Assembly: GCA_017694875.1 (NCBI GenBank)
Contig: JADIMG010000059.1
Span: 1-41,259 of the forward strand
Reading direction: 5' to 3'
DNA length: 41,259 nt
DNA from: Candidatus Gallipaludibacter merdavium
GTDB lineage: Bacteria > Bacteroidota > Bacteroidia > Bacteroidales > Paludibacteraceae
Below are positions 1 to 8,957 of the stretch, one piece after another. The number at the start of each line of letters is the position of its first letter. Within the stretch, counting starts at the first letter, position 1. The position numbers and the translations under genes were made by a program. Under the pieces are notes generated by a model that saw only the letters and a program-made list of their open reading frames with translations, was not told the origin of the DNA and made no database searches.

Positions 1-57
1 TGATAGAAAAAAGAAAAGAGCCTTCACAGATAAGTAAAGACTCTCTCAATAACTCCG

Positions 58-130
58 AGCGGAAAACGGGACTCAAACCCGCGACCCCCAGCTTGGAAGG
101 CTAGTGCTCTATCAACTGAGCTATTTCCGC
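58..130 (-). tRNA. tRNA-Gly (anticodon TCC)
   Basis: Read on the minus strand, the sequence folds as a cloverleaf. The acceptor stem GCGGAAA (130-124) pairs with TTTCCGC (65-59). There is a D-arm TAGCTCAG, an anticodon loop containing TCC, and a T-arm with GGTTTGAGTCC. The 3' CCA is not encoded. It lies 10 nt downstream of tRNA-Tyr on the same strand and is probably co-transcribed from the promoter at 237-268. Confidence 0.95.
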
Positions 131-140
131 ATTATAATAG

Positions 141-223
141 TGGGCAGTGATGGATTCGAACCACCGAAGTCGAAAGACAGCTGAGTTACAGTCAGCCCCA
201 TTTGGCCACTCTGGTAACTGCCC
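141..223 (-). tRNA. tRNA-Tyr (anticodon GTA)
   Basis: On the minus strand the acceptor stem GGGCAGT (223-217) pairs with ACTGCCC (148-142). The anticodon stem-loop CTGACTGTAACTCAG gives GTA. A long variable arm, typical of bacterial tRNA-Tyr, precedes the T-loop GGTTCGAATCC. CCA is not encoded. It is the first gene of a two-tRNA unit with tRNA-Gly. Confidence 0.95.
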
Positions 224-236
224 TTGATTTTGGACT

Positions 237-268
237 GCAAAGATAGACATTTTTTTTCAGTCTCCAAA
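237..268 (-). promoter_or_regulatory. Bacteroidota-type promoter of the tRNA-Tyr/Gly unit
   Basis: On the minus strand a TTTG -33 element (268-265) is followed by exactly 20 bp and TATCTTTG (244-237). This matches the Bacteroidota primary-sigma consensus TTTG-N19/20-TAnnTTTG. It lies 14 bp upstream of the mature 5' end of tRNA-Tyr. Confidence 0.8.
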
Positions 269-382
269 TCTTTGTGTGCGTTTTTTTAAAATCAACGTTT
301 ATTCATCTGGTTCCCATGATATTGCATGGTATGGTGCTGAAAATTGTGTCACTGATTCGGTATCGAATTTGGCATGTACCAA

Positions 383-412
383 ATTTGTCTCTGCGCTCGG
401 CTTTCACTATCT
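383..412 (+). repeat. Promoter-like 30-bp repeat, copy 1
   Basis: These 30 bp are identical to 467-496 and close to 35523-35552. The copy contains TTTG and TATCT at the promoter spacing, but the -7 box here is TATCTCTG instead of TATCTTTG, so it is probably a decayed promoter. The reverse reading gives a spurious peptide that begins with Lys-Ala-Glu-Arg-Arg-Asp. Confidence 0.7.
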
Positions 413-466
413 CTGGATAAGCTAGGATGCGCCTCGGCATAGTCAAATTATGAAACTCTGTTTCCC

Positions 467-499
467 ATTTGTCTCTGCGCTCGGCTTTCACTATCTTTG
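467..499 (+). promoter_or_regulatory. Promoter of the ABC-F gene, within repeat copy 2
   Basis: TTTG (468-471), a 20-bp spacer and TATCTTTG (492-499) form a full Bacteroidota promoter embedded in the 30-bp repeat. The predicted start is near 506, giving a leader of about 60 nt before the ATG at 568. The rest of the gene-free stretch 224-567 holds the tRNA promoter, repeat copy 1 and AT-rich sequence; I see no supportable gene. Confidence 0.75.
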
Positions 500-546
500 C
501 AGCTCATTTGGAGAGAGGGTTATCTGTTTCCAAAACATGTTTTTAG

Positions 547-2187
<1,641 letters not shown>

Positions 2188-2198
2188 CCTTTTTGAGG

Positions 2199-3266
2199 AT
2201 GGGAAGAAAACGTGTTTTAGTGGCTATGAGCGGCGGAACGGATAGTTCGGCCGCTTGCATGTTGCTCCAGGAACAAGGTTATGAGATTGAGGGAATCACC
2301 ATGCGCATGTGGGAGAAACCTTCAGAGCGTGGCATGGAGGAGCCGCCCTATATACGTGAGGCGCGCCTGCTGGCGGAACGCTTGCAGTTTCCTCATCATG
2401 TATTGAATATACAGGAAGATTTCCGCCGTTGTGTGGTTAATGATTTTATCGGTGAATATATGCAGGGACGTACGCCCAATCCGTGTGTGCAGTGCAATAT
2501 CCACATCAAGATGAAGTATTTGATAGAGGAGGCCGACCGGTTGGGGTGTGATTTTGTGGCAACGGGTCATTATGCCCGAGTAGCAGAGGAAGAGGGTGTT
2601 TATTATGTGGAAAAGGGGGCTGATGTCAAAAAGGACCAGTCTTATTTCCTTTGGGGGTTGGGTCAGGAAGTGTTGAGCCGTATGATTTTCCCTTTGGGTG
2701 GAATGACCAAGGAAGATGCACGGAATGTAGCGCGCCGTATGGGATTCGTGCACATAGCAGAAAAGGCTGAAAGTCAGGATATCTGCTTTGTCGATACCGA
2801 TTACCGTGATTTCCTGCGTAGGGAACATGCTTCGATAGATGAAGAGGTCGGACCAGGCAACTATGTGGATATACATGGAAAGGTTTTGGGGCGCCATAAA
2901 GGTTTCCCCTATTATACGATTGGACAGCGCAAAGGTTTGGAGATTGCTTTGGGCGAACCCATGTATGTGTTGCACATTGATGCGGAACGCAATGAAATTA
3001 CTTTAGGACGCAAGGAATACCTGCAAACGAAAGAAATGAGTTTGCGTAACTGCAATTTCCCTTCGAGCGAGACCTTGTCGCCCAATGAGATTGTTCATGT
3101 AAAGATTCGTTACAAAAGCCAGTCTGTACCGGCCTATTTGGAGCGTGTTGAAAGAACAGCTGCTCACCTGCGTTTTGTAACGCCCATTGAAGCCATTACT
3201 CCGGGGCAGTCCGGTGTGTTGTATAGAAATGACAGGGTAATTGGTGGTGGAATCATTTGTGGATAG
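2199..3266 (+). CDS. mnmA: tRNA-specific 2-thiouridylase MnmA
   Basis: MnmA installs the 2-thio group on U34 of tRNA-Lys, -Glu and -Gln using ATP and a persulfide relay, in the cytoplasm. The 355-aa protein starts at the ATG at 2199; the TTG six bases upstream is an unlikely start. The PP-loop MSGGTDSS lies near the N terminus (the family usually has SGGVDSS). The nucleophilic cysteine is in NPCVQCN and the persulfide cysteine in SQDICF. A TGHYA motif and a C-terminal beta-barrel region (YTIGQRKGL, then TPGQSGVLY) are both typical. It follows the ABC-F gene by 11 nt and its stop is 1 nt from the xseA ATG, so the three are probably co-transcribed. Members of this group often carry more than one mnmA paralog; this may be one of several. 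Confidence 0.94.
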   Translation: MGRKRVLVAMSGGTDSSAACMLLQEQGYEIEGITMRMWEKPSERGMEEPPYIREARLLAERLQFPHHVLNIQEDFRRCVVNDFIGEYMQGRTPNPCVQCNIHIKMKYLIEEADRLGCDFVATGHYARVAEEEGVYYVEKGADVKKDQSYFLWGLGQEVLSRMIFPLGGMTKEDARNVARRMGFVHIAEKAESQDICFVDTDYRDFLRREHASIDEEVGPGNYVDIHGKVLGRHKGFPYYTIGQRKGLEIALGEPMYVLHIDAERNEITLGRKEYLQTKEMSLRNCNFPSSETLSPNEIVHVKIRYKSQSVPAYLERVERTAAHLRFVTPIEAITPGQSGVLYRNDRVIGGGIICG

Positions 3267-3267
3267 T

Positions 3268-4581
3268 ATGGATAGTTTGCGTTTGTCAGAACTGATGCAG
3301 CGTATTGCCGAGGTATTGGCCTTCGACATGTCTGACTGCTATTGGGTGCGTGCAGAGATTAGCGAACTGAACGTGCGCAATGGCCATTGCTATATGGAGC
3401 TGGTGGAGAAAGATGAAAACAGAGGATTGTTTGCTGCCAAAGTAAGGGCCACTTGCTGGGCACCGACCTTTATACCCTTGCAGGAATATTTTGAAAAGAA
3501 AACAGGCCAAACTTTGCATAGTGGCTTACAAGTAATGTTGCAAGTGGAGGTGAGATTTCATGCCGTCTATGGCTTGAGCCTGCAAATTAACGATATAGAA
3601 CCGTCTTATACGTTGGGCGATTTGGCCCGTCAGCGTCGACTGACCCTGGAACGTCTGAAAGCTGAAGGGGTGATTGATATGAACAAATCGTTGGATTTGC
3701 CGCTCTTGCCCCGTCGGCTGGCAGTCATTTCTTCTGATACGGCCGCCGGGTATGGAGACTTTTGCCATCAGTTGGAACACAATCCCAATCAGTATGCTAT
3801 CAATCATTGTCTGTTCAAAGCCATTATGCAGGGCGACCGTGCTGCGGAATCCATCATTGCCGCACTGGAGCGGATTTATGAACATGTGGATATGTTTGAT
3901 ATGGTGGCTATCATAAGAGGTGGTGGGGCAACTGCCGATTTGACTTGCTTCGACAAATTTGAATTGGCTATGCATTGCGCGCAGTTTCCGCTCCCTATCA
4001 TTACCGGTATAGGTCATCAGCGTGATACAAGTGTTTTGGACCTTGTGGCACGTGTTGCTGCTAAAACTCCCACGGCTGTTGCCGAGTGGATATTGGAAAA
4101 ATATGCCGAACAGGACAGTAATTTGCTGACATTGGTGCAGCGCATCCGCCATATACAACAAGCGCACTTCATGCGTATTCGTCAGGATTTGGACAAATGT
4201 CATTATGTTTTGCAAAACGCATTTGCACAACGCCTGACCCAGGAACTTCATCTGCTTACTATGGCAGAAAAGTCAATTGATATGCGTTTTACCCAATTTC
4301 AGACCAATGAACGGAACCGTTTGGCAATCATGGGAAAAACAATTGAAATGCAGTTTGCCAAACGGATGGTGAAGGAACGCTCCATGTTGGATATGGCTGA
4401 AAAAAAACTTGAATTGCAATCGCCGGAACGAATCTTGCGGAGGGGTTATACATTGACTCTGCGCAATGGAAAACCGCTTTGTTCTGCTGCTGAAACAAAA
4501 CCAGGCGATGTGATAACTACAGAATTTATGGATGGACAAGTACAGTCCATCATCAAGTACAGTCCATCATACAATAAATAA
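3268..4581 (+). CDS. xseA: Exodeoxyribonuclease VII large subunit
   Basis: XseA is the catalytic subunit of exonuclease VII, which trims single-stranded DNA. The 437-aa protein has an N-terminal OB-fold (YWVRAEISELN and following), a catalytic core with RLAVISSDTAAGYGDF, IIRGGGA and GIGHQRDTSVLD, and a long coiled-coil C-terminal part that would bind XseB. I choose the ATG at 3268, 1 nt after the mnmA stop; the longer reading from TTG at 3241 overlaps mnmA. The extreme C terminus is altered by a 17-bp tandem duplication (4537-4570). Removing one copy would end the protein several residues earlier in another frame. No xseB-sized ORF follows, although the small subunit gene is commonly adjacent in relatives; folB comes next. 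Confidence 0.93.
   Translation: MDSLRLSELMQRIAEVLAFDMSDCYWVRAEISELNVRNGHCYMELVEKDENRGLFAAKVRATCWAPTFIPLQEYFEKKTGQTLHSGLQVMLQVEVRFHAVYGLSLQINDIEPSYTLGDLARQRRLTLERLKAEGVIDMNKSLDLPLLPRRLAVISSDTAAGYGDFCHQLEHNPNQYAINHCLFKAIMQGDRAAESIIAALERIYEHVDMFDMVAIIRGGGATADLTCFDKFELAMHCAQFPLPIITGIGHQRDTSVLDLVARVAAKTPTAVAEWILEKYAEQDSNLLTLVQRIRHIQQAHFMRIRQDLDKCHYVLQNAFAQRLTQELHLLTMAEKSIDMRFTQFQTNERNRLAIMGKTIEMQFAKRMVKERSMLDMAEKKLELQSPERILRRGYTLTLRNGKPLCSAAETKPGDVITTEFMDGQVQSIIKYSPSYNK
4537..4570 (+). repeat. 17-bp perfect tandem duplication at the xseA 3' end
   Basis: CAAGTACAGTCCATCAT occurs at 4537-4553 and again at 4554-4570 with no gap. Because 17 is not a multiple of three, the second copy shifts the reading frame and rewrites the last codons of xseA. 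Confidence 0.95.
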
Positions 4582-4618
4582 TCGGATACTATGGATAATA
4601 ATCGGATACTATGGATAA
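4577..4618 (+). repeat. 20-bp-period direct repeat duplicating the folB start region
   Basis: A 22-bp exact match recurs with a period of 20 bp (4577-4598 and 4597-4618), core ATCGGATACTATGGATAA. Each copy contains an ATG in the same local context (4591 and 4611). The first ATG is out of frame with folB and opens a 12-codon reading frame that ends after the true start. Confidence 0.95.
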
Positions 4619-4970
4619 GGAATCATTGATAACCATCCGTTTGCACGATATGGAGTTTTTTGCTCATCATGGTGTGTTTGAGCAGGAAAAGATAGAGGGG
4701 AATATATTTCTGGTCAATCTGGAACTTACCACCAAAGCTCCCAAAGGTTGCACCACAGACTGCATAGAGGATACGCTCAATTATCAGTACATTTATGACG
4801 TGGTGAAAGAGGAGATGCAAATCCATTCCGATTTGCTGGAACATATCGCTACCCGCATCAAACAGCGTCTGTTAACCCAATTTCCTGAGATATGTGGGCT
4901 TAAAGTGCGTGTATCAAAGAAGAACCCTCCTTTAGGCGGAAATGTGCCTTGGGTCAGCGTGGAGGTGTAA
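4611..4970 (+). CDS. folB: Dihydroneopterin aldolase FolB
   Basis: FolB cleaves 7,8-dihydroneopterin to 6-hydroxymethyl-dihydropterin in folate synthesis. The 119-aa length is normal for this homo-octameric enzyme. Typical motifs are FFAHHGVFEQEK near the N terminus, a middle region with LNYQYIYDVV (substrate-binding Tyr), and the C-terminal VRVSKKNPPLGG containing the catalytic lysine. The ATG at 4611 aligns with the family start; the ATG 20 nt upstream is a duplication product and out of frame. It is the last gene of the unit that begins with the ABC-F gene. The first enzyme of the same pathway, FolE, is encoded elsewhere in the window (25819-26415). Confidence 0.94.
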   Translation: MDKESLITIRLHDMEFFAHHGVFEQEKIEGNIFLVNLELTTKAPKGCTTDCIEDTLNYQYIYDVVKEEMQIHSDLLEHIATRIKQRLLTQFPEICGLKVRVSKKNPPLGGNVPWVSVEV

Positions 4971-5058
4971 GTCCTTTCTTTGTGGGTCATTTTTTCCTGC
5001 TGCGGATGATTTTATGTCCTTTTGTGCCGTCTTCTGTTATTATAGAGCATGTAAAATG

Positions 5059-5089
5059 CTTGTTAATTGGTTGAAAAATTATAATTTTG
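5059..5089 (+). promoter_or_regulatory. Promoter of the large secreted protein gene
   Basis: CTTG (5059-5062), a 19-bp spacer and TAATTTTG (5082-5089) fit the Bacteroidota consensus, with start near 5096 and the ATG at 5118. The rest of the 147-nt gap after folB shows no clear terminator. Confidence 0.55.
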
Positions 5090-5117
5090 CCAATGATACT
5101 ATGAATGACGGAAGGGC

Positions 5118-8100
5118 ATGAACACACATATCTTTTATAGAAGACTTTTTTGCTTTTTGTTGGATATTGCTCTTTTTGTACTGGCTGCCCAAGCACAGTT
5201 GCAGAGCGTAACGTATACCATTACCGATGTGAATGCTGTAGATATTACGGCAGGACAGGCGCCCTTGTATTCGGAAGCTGTCTATTCCCAGTCGGGCAGT
5301 AGTGTTGGGAAGATGGCGGCAAATGAGGAAACATGTATTGTTTTAGACGGTTATGAGGGGTATGCTATCCGGAAAATTGTGCTTAGTATGCACTCCGATA
5401 AGACCCAGGGGGCGGGTGGTATGGATGTGAAGGTGGATGACCGAAGGATTTGTCAAATTCCTTGGGGGAGCAGGTTCAGTAGTTCCTGGTGGCTGGGTGT
5501 TTTTTATAATGCCGATTTTGTCAATGTGACACCAGCTATGTGTGATACGCTGTATGAAGTTAAGGAGGGACAGAATATCTCTATTCTGATAAAGGCTTCG
5601 CAAAATAACCTTTATGTTGAAAGTTATACGTTGTATTATGAGAAAGTAGTTCATGTGCCATATAAAATCACCTATTCAGTTAATGGAAATGTAACTGAGG
5701 TAGAATCGGCAGAACCCTTTGCGGCAGTATTGCCTTCTCTTGTCAAAAATCCGGTTAGAGAGAGTGAGAAGAAGTTTATAGCATGGTCCGATGTATCTAA
5801 TCCTACTTCGGTTGATGATTTTATTGATCTCACCAATCCTCCGCATTCTGATACTGTTTTATATGCCGTTTTTGCTGATGTGGATTATGAGGATGGTAAT
5901 GTACTTACTTCTTTGTTGGCATCAGACAGAAATGATACATGGATTTATTCTACCAGTGAGGATGTGAATATCACTGAATATTTACATCTTACCTCAAATA
6001 CGTTTATTCAGTCCCCTCCAATATATATTCCGGCAATAACTGCCATTAAGGCTAATGTGGGATTTCGTGCTTTTGACGGAGCGGAACTTCCTATGCTTAT
6101 TTCCGATGGAGTAGGAAATGTGCTTGCAACTTGTCATGTGATGGAGGCAGACTATTATATGTATGATATTCAAGTTGAGGCAGCTTCTGAACTGGCTTAT
6201 GGTCGATTGTGTTTTGAGATTGATTCTGATGCGGAAGGTATGCAGGAAGAAAGTGGAATGAAGTGTAAAGGCTTATATGTCTACTACAAACCTTATTCAT
6301 TCAGCGAAATGACTGTGCTTGTTTCCGGTGCACATATTGTACATGTGACGACTGATGGGTTTACGTTTGATGCAGGACTCTTGAAGACACAAATGTCCGC
6401 AATTCAATTGCAGAAAGGCGCGGAACAAACACAGCTAGTAACCGCTTTCCGGTCAAATCCTGATGGTACTTATTCGTTGGAGTTTCCTTTTGTGGTCAAC
6501 GCGGGAGAGGTGGTTGATGTGGGATTTTTGGATGCCGAAGGTCAGCTATTGGAAACTATATATTTTCAAATGCCTTTGATTGTTACTGCAGACAGTGTTT
6601 TGACGGATGTGCCTGACTGTGATTTGCATATTCAGAATGAGGCTACCTGTGTGATTGCAGAGAATATGCAGCTTGGTCAAGTGGAGATAGCGCCTGGGGC
6701 TGCACTGGTAGTCAATGAGGGTGTACAGCTCTCTATAGCTTCTTTGCGCATGTGTGCTGACAATGATACGGTAGCTCGTTTTTATCCGAAAGGTATTGTG
6801 GAGAATCGAACCAATCGACTGTTGTTTGACAAGAAGATGGATAATCAGGCTTTTTATTTTTTCTCCTTGCCCGATACTTGTGGCCTCTCACAAATCAGTT
6901 TTTCTTCTGGCGAGTCTGCTGTTCATGGTAGTGATTATTTGATTAAATATTATGATGGTGAGCAACGAACCATCAATCAAGGTCTGTCGTCTAATTGGAA
7001 TGTACTTTCAGATACATTGCTCTATCCAGGTGTGGGATATGTCATAGCCGTTGCGGCTCCTAATGACGCTAAGTGGGAGTTGAGGTTTTCGCTAGACTAC
7101 AAGGATGCAGTTACTACGCAAGGCAAATTAGTGCGTATTTATCCGCACGGGGCACAATTGTATCATGCCAACGAGTTGGCAGCACACCATGTCGGATGGA
7201 ATTTGGTGGGAAATCCTTCTTTAGGGACAATAGAGAATGAAAATGGTGTGTTCTATTCCTATAATGCCAGCACCAATACCTCACAGGCCATACCCTATTA
7301 TTCATATCCGATTGAACGTGGAGCAACTTATGCGCAGCAGGAATGTGTGGGTGAATTTCCCGCTTTCACCAGTTTCTTTGTGCAGATAGGTGCACAGCCA
7401 CAAGAAGAGTCCAATGATTATTTCTTCCAATGTTTTCCCACAGACGGGCGGGCGTTTTTACACATGTCTTTGTCCGAGGAAGAAAAGGAAGCTATGAAAA
7501 TACCCTTGCAGATAACCTATAATGACAGAAGCGACAAAACGGTTATATGGCTGGATGATGAGCATACATCTGATTATGAGATAGGAAAGGATTTGGAGAA
7601 AATGATGGGGTTTGCTACTTCTCCACATATCTTTTCCGTGAATAATGGGGTGAAGTTGGCGTTTCAGGCATTGCCCGCAGCAGCCATGCAGGCAATACCG
7701 GTTGGAGCCTATTTCCCGATAGAGGGAGAGTATGTCATTGCGGTACTTCCAGAAGAAAAAGAGGACGTGCAGAATCGAAAGGTATTATTAACCGACTTGC
7801 ACACGAATCAGTCAATCGATCTTTTGCTGTATGATTATACGTTTCATGTGGATAGTGCTGGCATGGACAATCGTTTTGTGCTTTCTGTTGAGCCGTATTC
7901 ACAAGTTCCGACCAGCCATGTTTCCAATCTGGCAGATGAAAAGATAAACGCATATGCAAGCATGGAGAGATTGATATTGCATGGCTTGCAGCCTCCTACC
8001 GCTGTCAGTCTTTTTGATACAGGCGGACGATTGCTTGCCGAGGGTATAGCCAACACTTATGAATATGTCATTCCGGTGACACACAAGGGGGTTTATTTCG

Positions 8101-8150
8101 TAAGGCTGGTGTGGAATAACAAATGTTTTTATTTGAAGGTAATTTTGTGA
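5118..8150 (+). CDS. Large secreted protein with InlB-repeat-like segment and T9SS-type C-terminal domain
   Basis: The 1010-aa protein has an N-terminal signal peptide (hydrophobic segment to about residue 27, ending AQAQL). I do not recognise a catalytic domain. About residues 175-255 resemble an InlB/Listeria-type B repeat (FAAVLPSLVKNP ... KKFIAWSDV ... VLYAVFADV). The middle is beta-rich, aromatic and acidic, as in surface adhesin-like proteins. The last 75 residues look like a type A sorting domain: SLFDTGGRLLAEG, then GVYFVRLVW and a terminal YLKVIL strand. In the type IX system such a domain directs export across the outer membrane and is cleaved off. The stop overlaps the ATG of the next small gene (TGATG), so the two are translationally coupled. 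Function is unknown; a surface or extracellular location is an inference. Confidence 0.8.
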   Translation: MNTHIFYRRLFCFLLDIALFVLAAQAQLQSVTYTITDVNAVDITAGQAPLYSEAVYSQSGSSVGKMAANEETCIVLDGYEGYAIRKIVLSMHSDKTQGAGGMDVKVDDRRICQIPWGSRFSSSWWLGVFYNADFVNVTPAMCDTLYEVKEGQNISILIKASQNNLYVESYTLYYEKVVHVPYKITYSVNGNVTEVESAEPFAAVLPSLVKNPVRESEKKFIAWSDVSNPTSVDDFIDLTNPPHSDTVLYAVFADVDYEDGNVLTSLLASDRNDTWIYSTSEDVNITEYLHLTSNTFIQSPPIYIPAITAIKANVGFRAFDGAELPMLISDGVGNVLATCHVMEADYYMYDIQVEAASELAYGRLCFEIDSDAEGMQEESGMKCKGLYVYYKPYSFSEMTVLVSGAHIVHVTTDGFTFDAGLLKTQMSAIQLQKGAEQTQLVTAFRSNPDGTYSLEFPFVVNAGEVVDVGFLDAEGQLLETIYFQMPLIVTADSVLTDVPDCDLHIQNEATCVIAENMQLGQVEIAPGAALVVNEGVQLSIASLRMCADNDTVARFYPKGIVENRTNRLLFDKKMDNQAFYFFSLPDTCGLSQISFSSGESAVHGSDYLIKYYDGEQRTINQGLSSNWNVLSDTLLYPGVGYVIAVAAPNDAKWELRFSLDYKDAVTTQGKLVRIYPHGAQLYHANELAAHHVGWNLVGNPSLGTIENENGVFYSYNASTNTSQAIPYYSYPIERGATYAQQECVGEFPAFTSFFVQIGAQPQEESNDYFFQCFPTDGRAFLHMSLSEEEKEAMKIPLQITYNDRSDKTVIWLDDEHTSDYEIGKDLEKMMGFATSPHIFSVNNGVKLAFQALPAAAMQAIPVGAYFPIEGEYVIAVLPEEKEDVQNRKVLLTDLHTNQSIDLLLYDYTFHVDSAGMDNRFVLSVEPYSQVPTSHVSNLADEKINAYASMERLILHGLQPPTAVSLFDTGGRLLAEGIANTYEYVIPVTHKGVYFVRLVWNNKCFYLKVIL

Positions 8151-8500
8151 TGAAAATAGTTGATATTTCTTGTAGGTATTTGTGCCTGCTTATTTTACTC
8201 TGTTTGGTTGTTGGGGCGTATGCATCTGTTTCAATAAACAAAGTGGAAGAGAATGATACTCGTAATGTACAGCGTCCATTTGTTGTTGGTTATACATCGA
8301 CTGTTTATGAACCTTTCTCTTGCAAGACTCCACTACAATATAATGCCCTTTATGGCATATCCTCCGAGGAACAGTGGATATTTCCTGTTGACCCTGCAGA
8401 ACCGGGGATGCCTCCGACGGCAATAGTTGATGATTTTCCTATAGAATGGTTGCTCTTATGCGTGTTATTATATGTTTGTGTGAAGTATAAACATTTTTGA
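8150..8500 (+). CDS. Small exported membrane protein, unknown function
   Basis: A 116-aa protein starting at the ATG that overlaps the upstream stop codon by one base. It has an N-terminal hydrophobic segment (residues about 9-26, LCLLILLCLVVGAYA) that reads as a signal peptide or anchor. A polar middle of about 65 residues follows, then a C-terminal transmembrane segment (IEWLLLCVLLYVCV) ending in a short basic tail, KYKHF. I do not recognise a family. The one-base overlap suggests it works with, or is made in proportion to, the large secreted protein before it; accessory or membrane anchor is only a guess. Confidence 0.65.
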   Translation: MKIVDISCRYLCLLILLCLVVGAYASVSINKVEENDTRNVQRPFVVGYTSTVYEPFSCKTPLQYNALYGISSEEQWIFPVDPAEPGMPPTAIVDDFPIEWLLLCVLLYVCVKYKHF

Positions 8501-8574
8501 CTGGCTGGCTGAAATTGCATGTTTGTTGTTGAAATGCCGAATCAATGCCAGATGGATAAAAAAGTAGGGGAAAG

Positions 8575-8607
8575 TTGCTTGTAAATGAAAAAATATGCCT
8601 ATCTTTG
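8575..8607 (+). promoter_or_regulatory. Promoter of tRNA-Pro
   Basis: TATCTTTG (8600-8607) lies 12 bp upstream of the mature tRNA-Pro 5' end. A TTGC at 8575-8578 can serve as the -33 element with a 21-bp spacer. Confidence 0.65.
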
Positions 8608-8619
8608 CACCCGCAAAAG

Positions 8620-8694
8620 CGGGATGTAGCTCAGTCCGGTTAGAGTACTCGTCTGGGGGGCGAGTGGTCGCTGGTTCGAATCCAGTCATCCCGA
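8620..8694 (+). tRNA. tRNA-Pro (anticodon GGG)
   Basis: The acceptor stem CGGGATG (8620-8626) pairs with CATCCCG (8687-8693). The anticodon loop CTGGGGG gives GGG, the T-arm contains GGTTCGAATCC, and the D-arm TAGCTCAG is present. CCA is not encoded. It stands alone between its own promoter and a terminator. Confidence 0.95.
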
Positions 8695-8702
8695 CAGGAC
8701 AT

Positions 8703-8731
8703 CGGCTTGGAGTATCTCTGAGCCGTTTTTT
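8703..8731 (+). terminator. Intrinsic terminator after tRNA-Pro
   Basis: A 10-bp stem (CGGCTTGGAG / CTCTGAGCCG, with two G-U pairs) closes a TAT loop at 8703-8725 and is followed by six T. It begins 9 nt after the tRNA. The stretch 8732-8886 behind it shows nothing I can support. Confidence 0.85.
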
Positions 8732-8886
8732 ATGCCTAATCAAGATGTATGTAAGTCCTCAGTAATGGTGTAGTGCGAAAAGCCTTGGTCTTAGCTTAGA
8801 AAGATTTCACAAGAGTTTGATGCTCCCCTCATGAAAAACAAGGATTTTTTTTCAATGGTTTTTCATGAAAAATAATTACGGAAATA

Positions 8887-8917
8887 TTTCTGCAATTAAA
8901 ATAAAGTGTTACCTTTG
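8887..8917 (+). promoter_or_regulatory. Promoter of mdh
   Basis: TTTC (8887-8890), a 19-bp spacer and TACCTTTG (8910-8917) match the Bacteroidota pattern with one -33 mismatch. The expected leader before the ATG at 8958 is about 35 nt. Confidence 0.6.
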
Positions 8918-8957
8918 CCTGCGAAGAATTGATATCACTAACTCTAAATAATTTATT

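Noticed and set aside
303-491. Minus-strand 62-codon ORF beginning Met-Lys-Ala-Glu-Arg-Arg-Asp-Lys
   Set aside because: It is the reverse reading of the two 30-bp promoter repeats; the KAERRDK peptide occurs twice only because the DNA repeat does. No start signal or family match.
3526-4251. 241-codon minus-strand ORF, with similar long shadows at 2322-2975 and 10325-10741
   Set aside because: They lie fully inside recognised genes (xseA, mnmA, methyltransferase) and show no family features.
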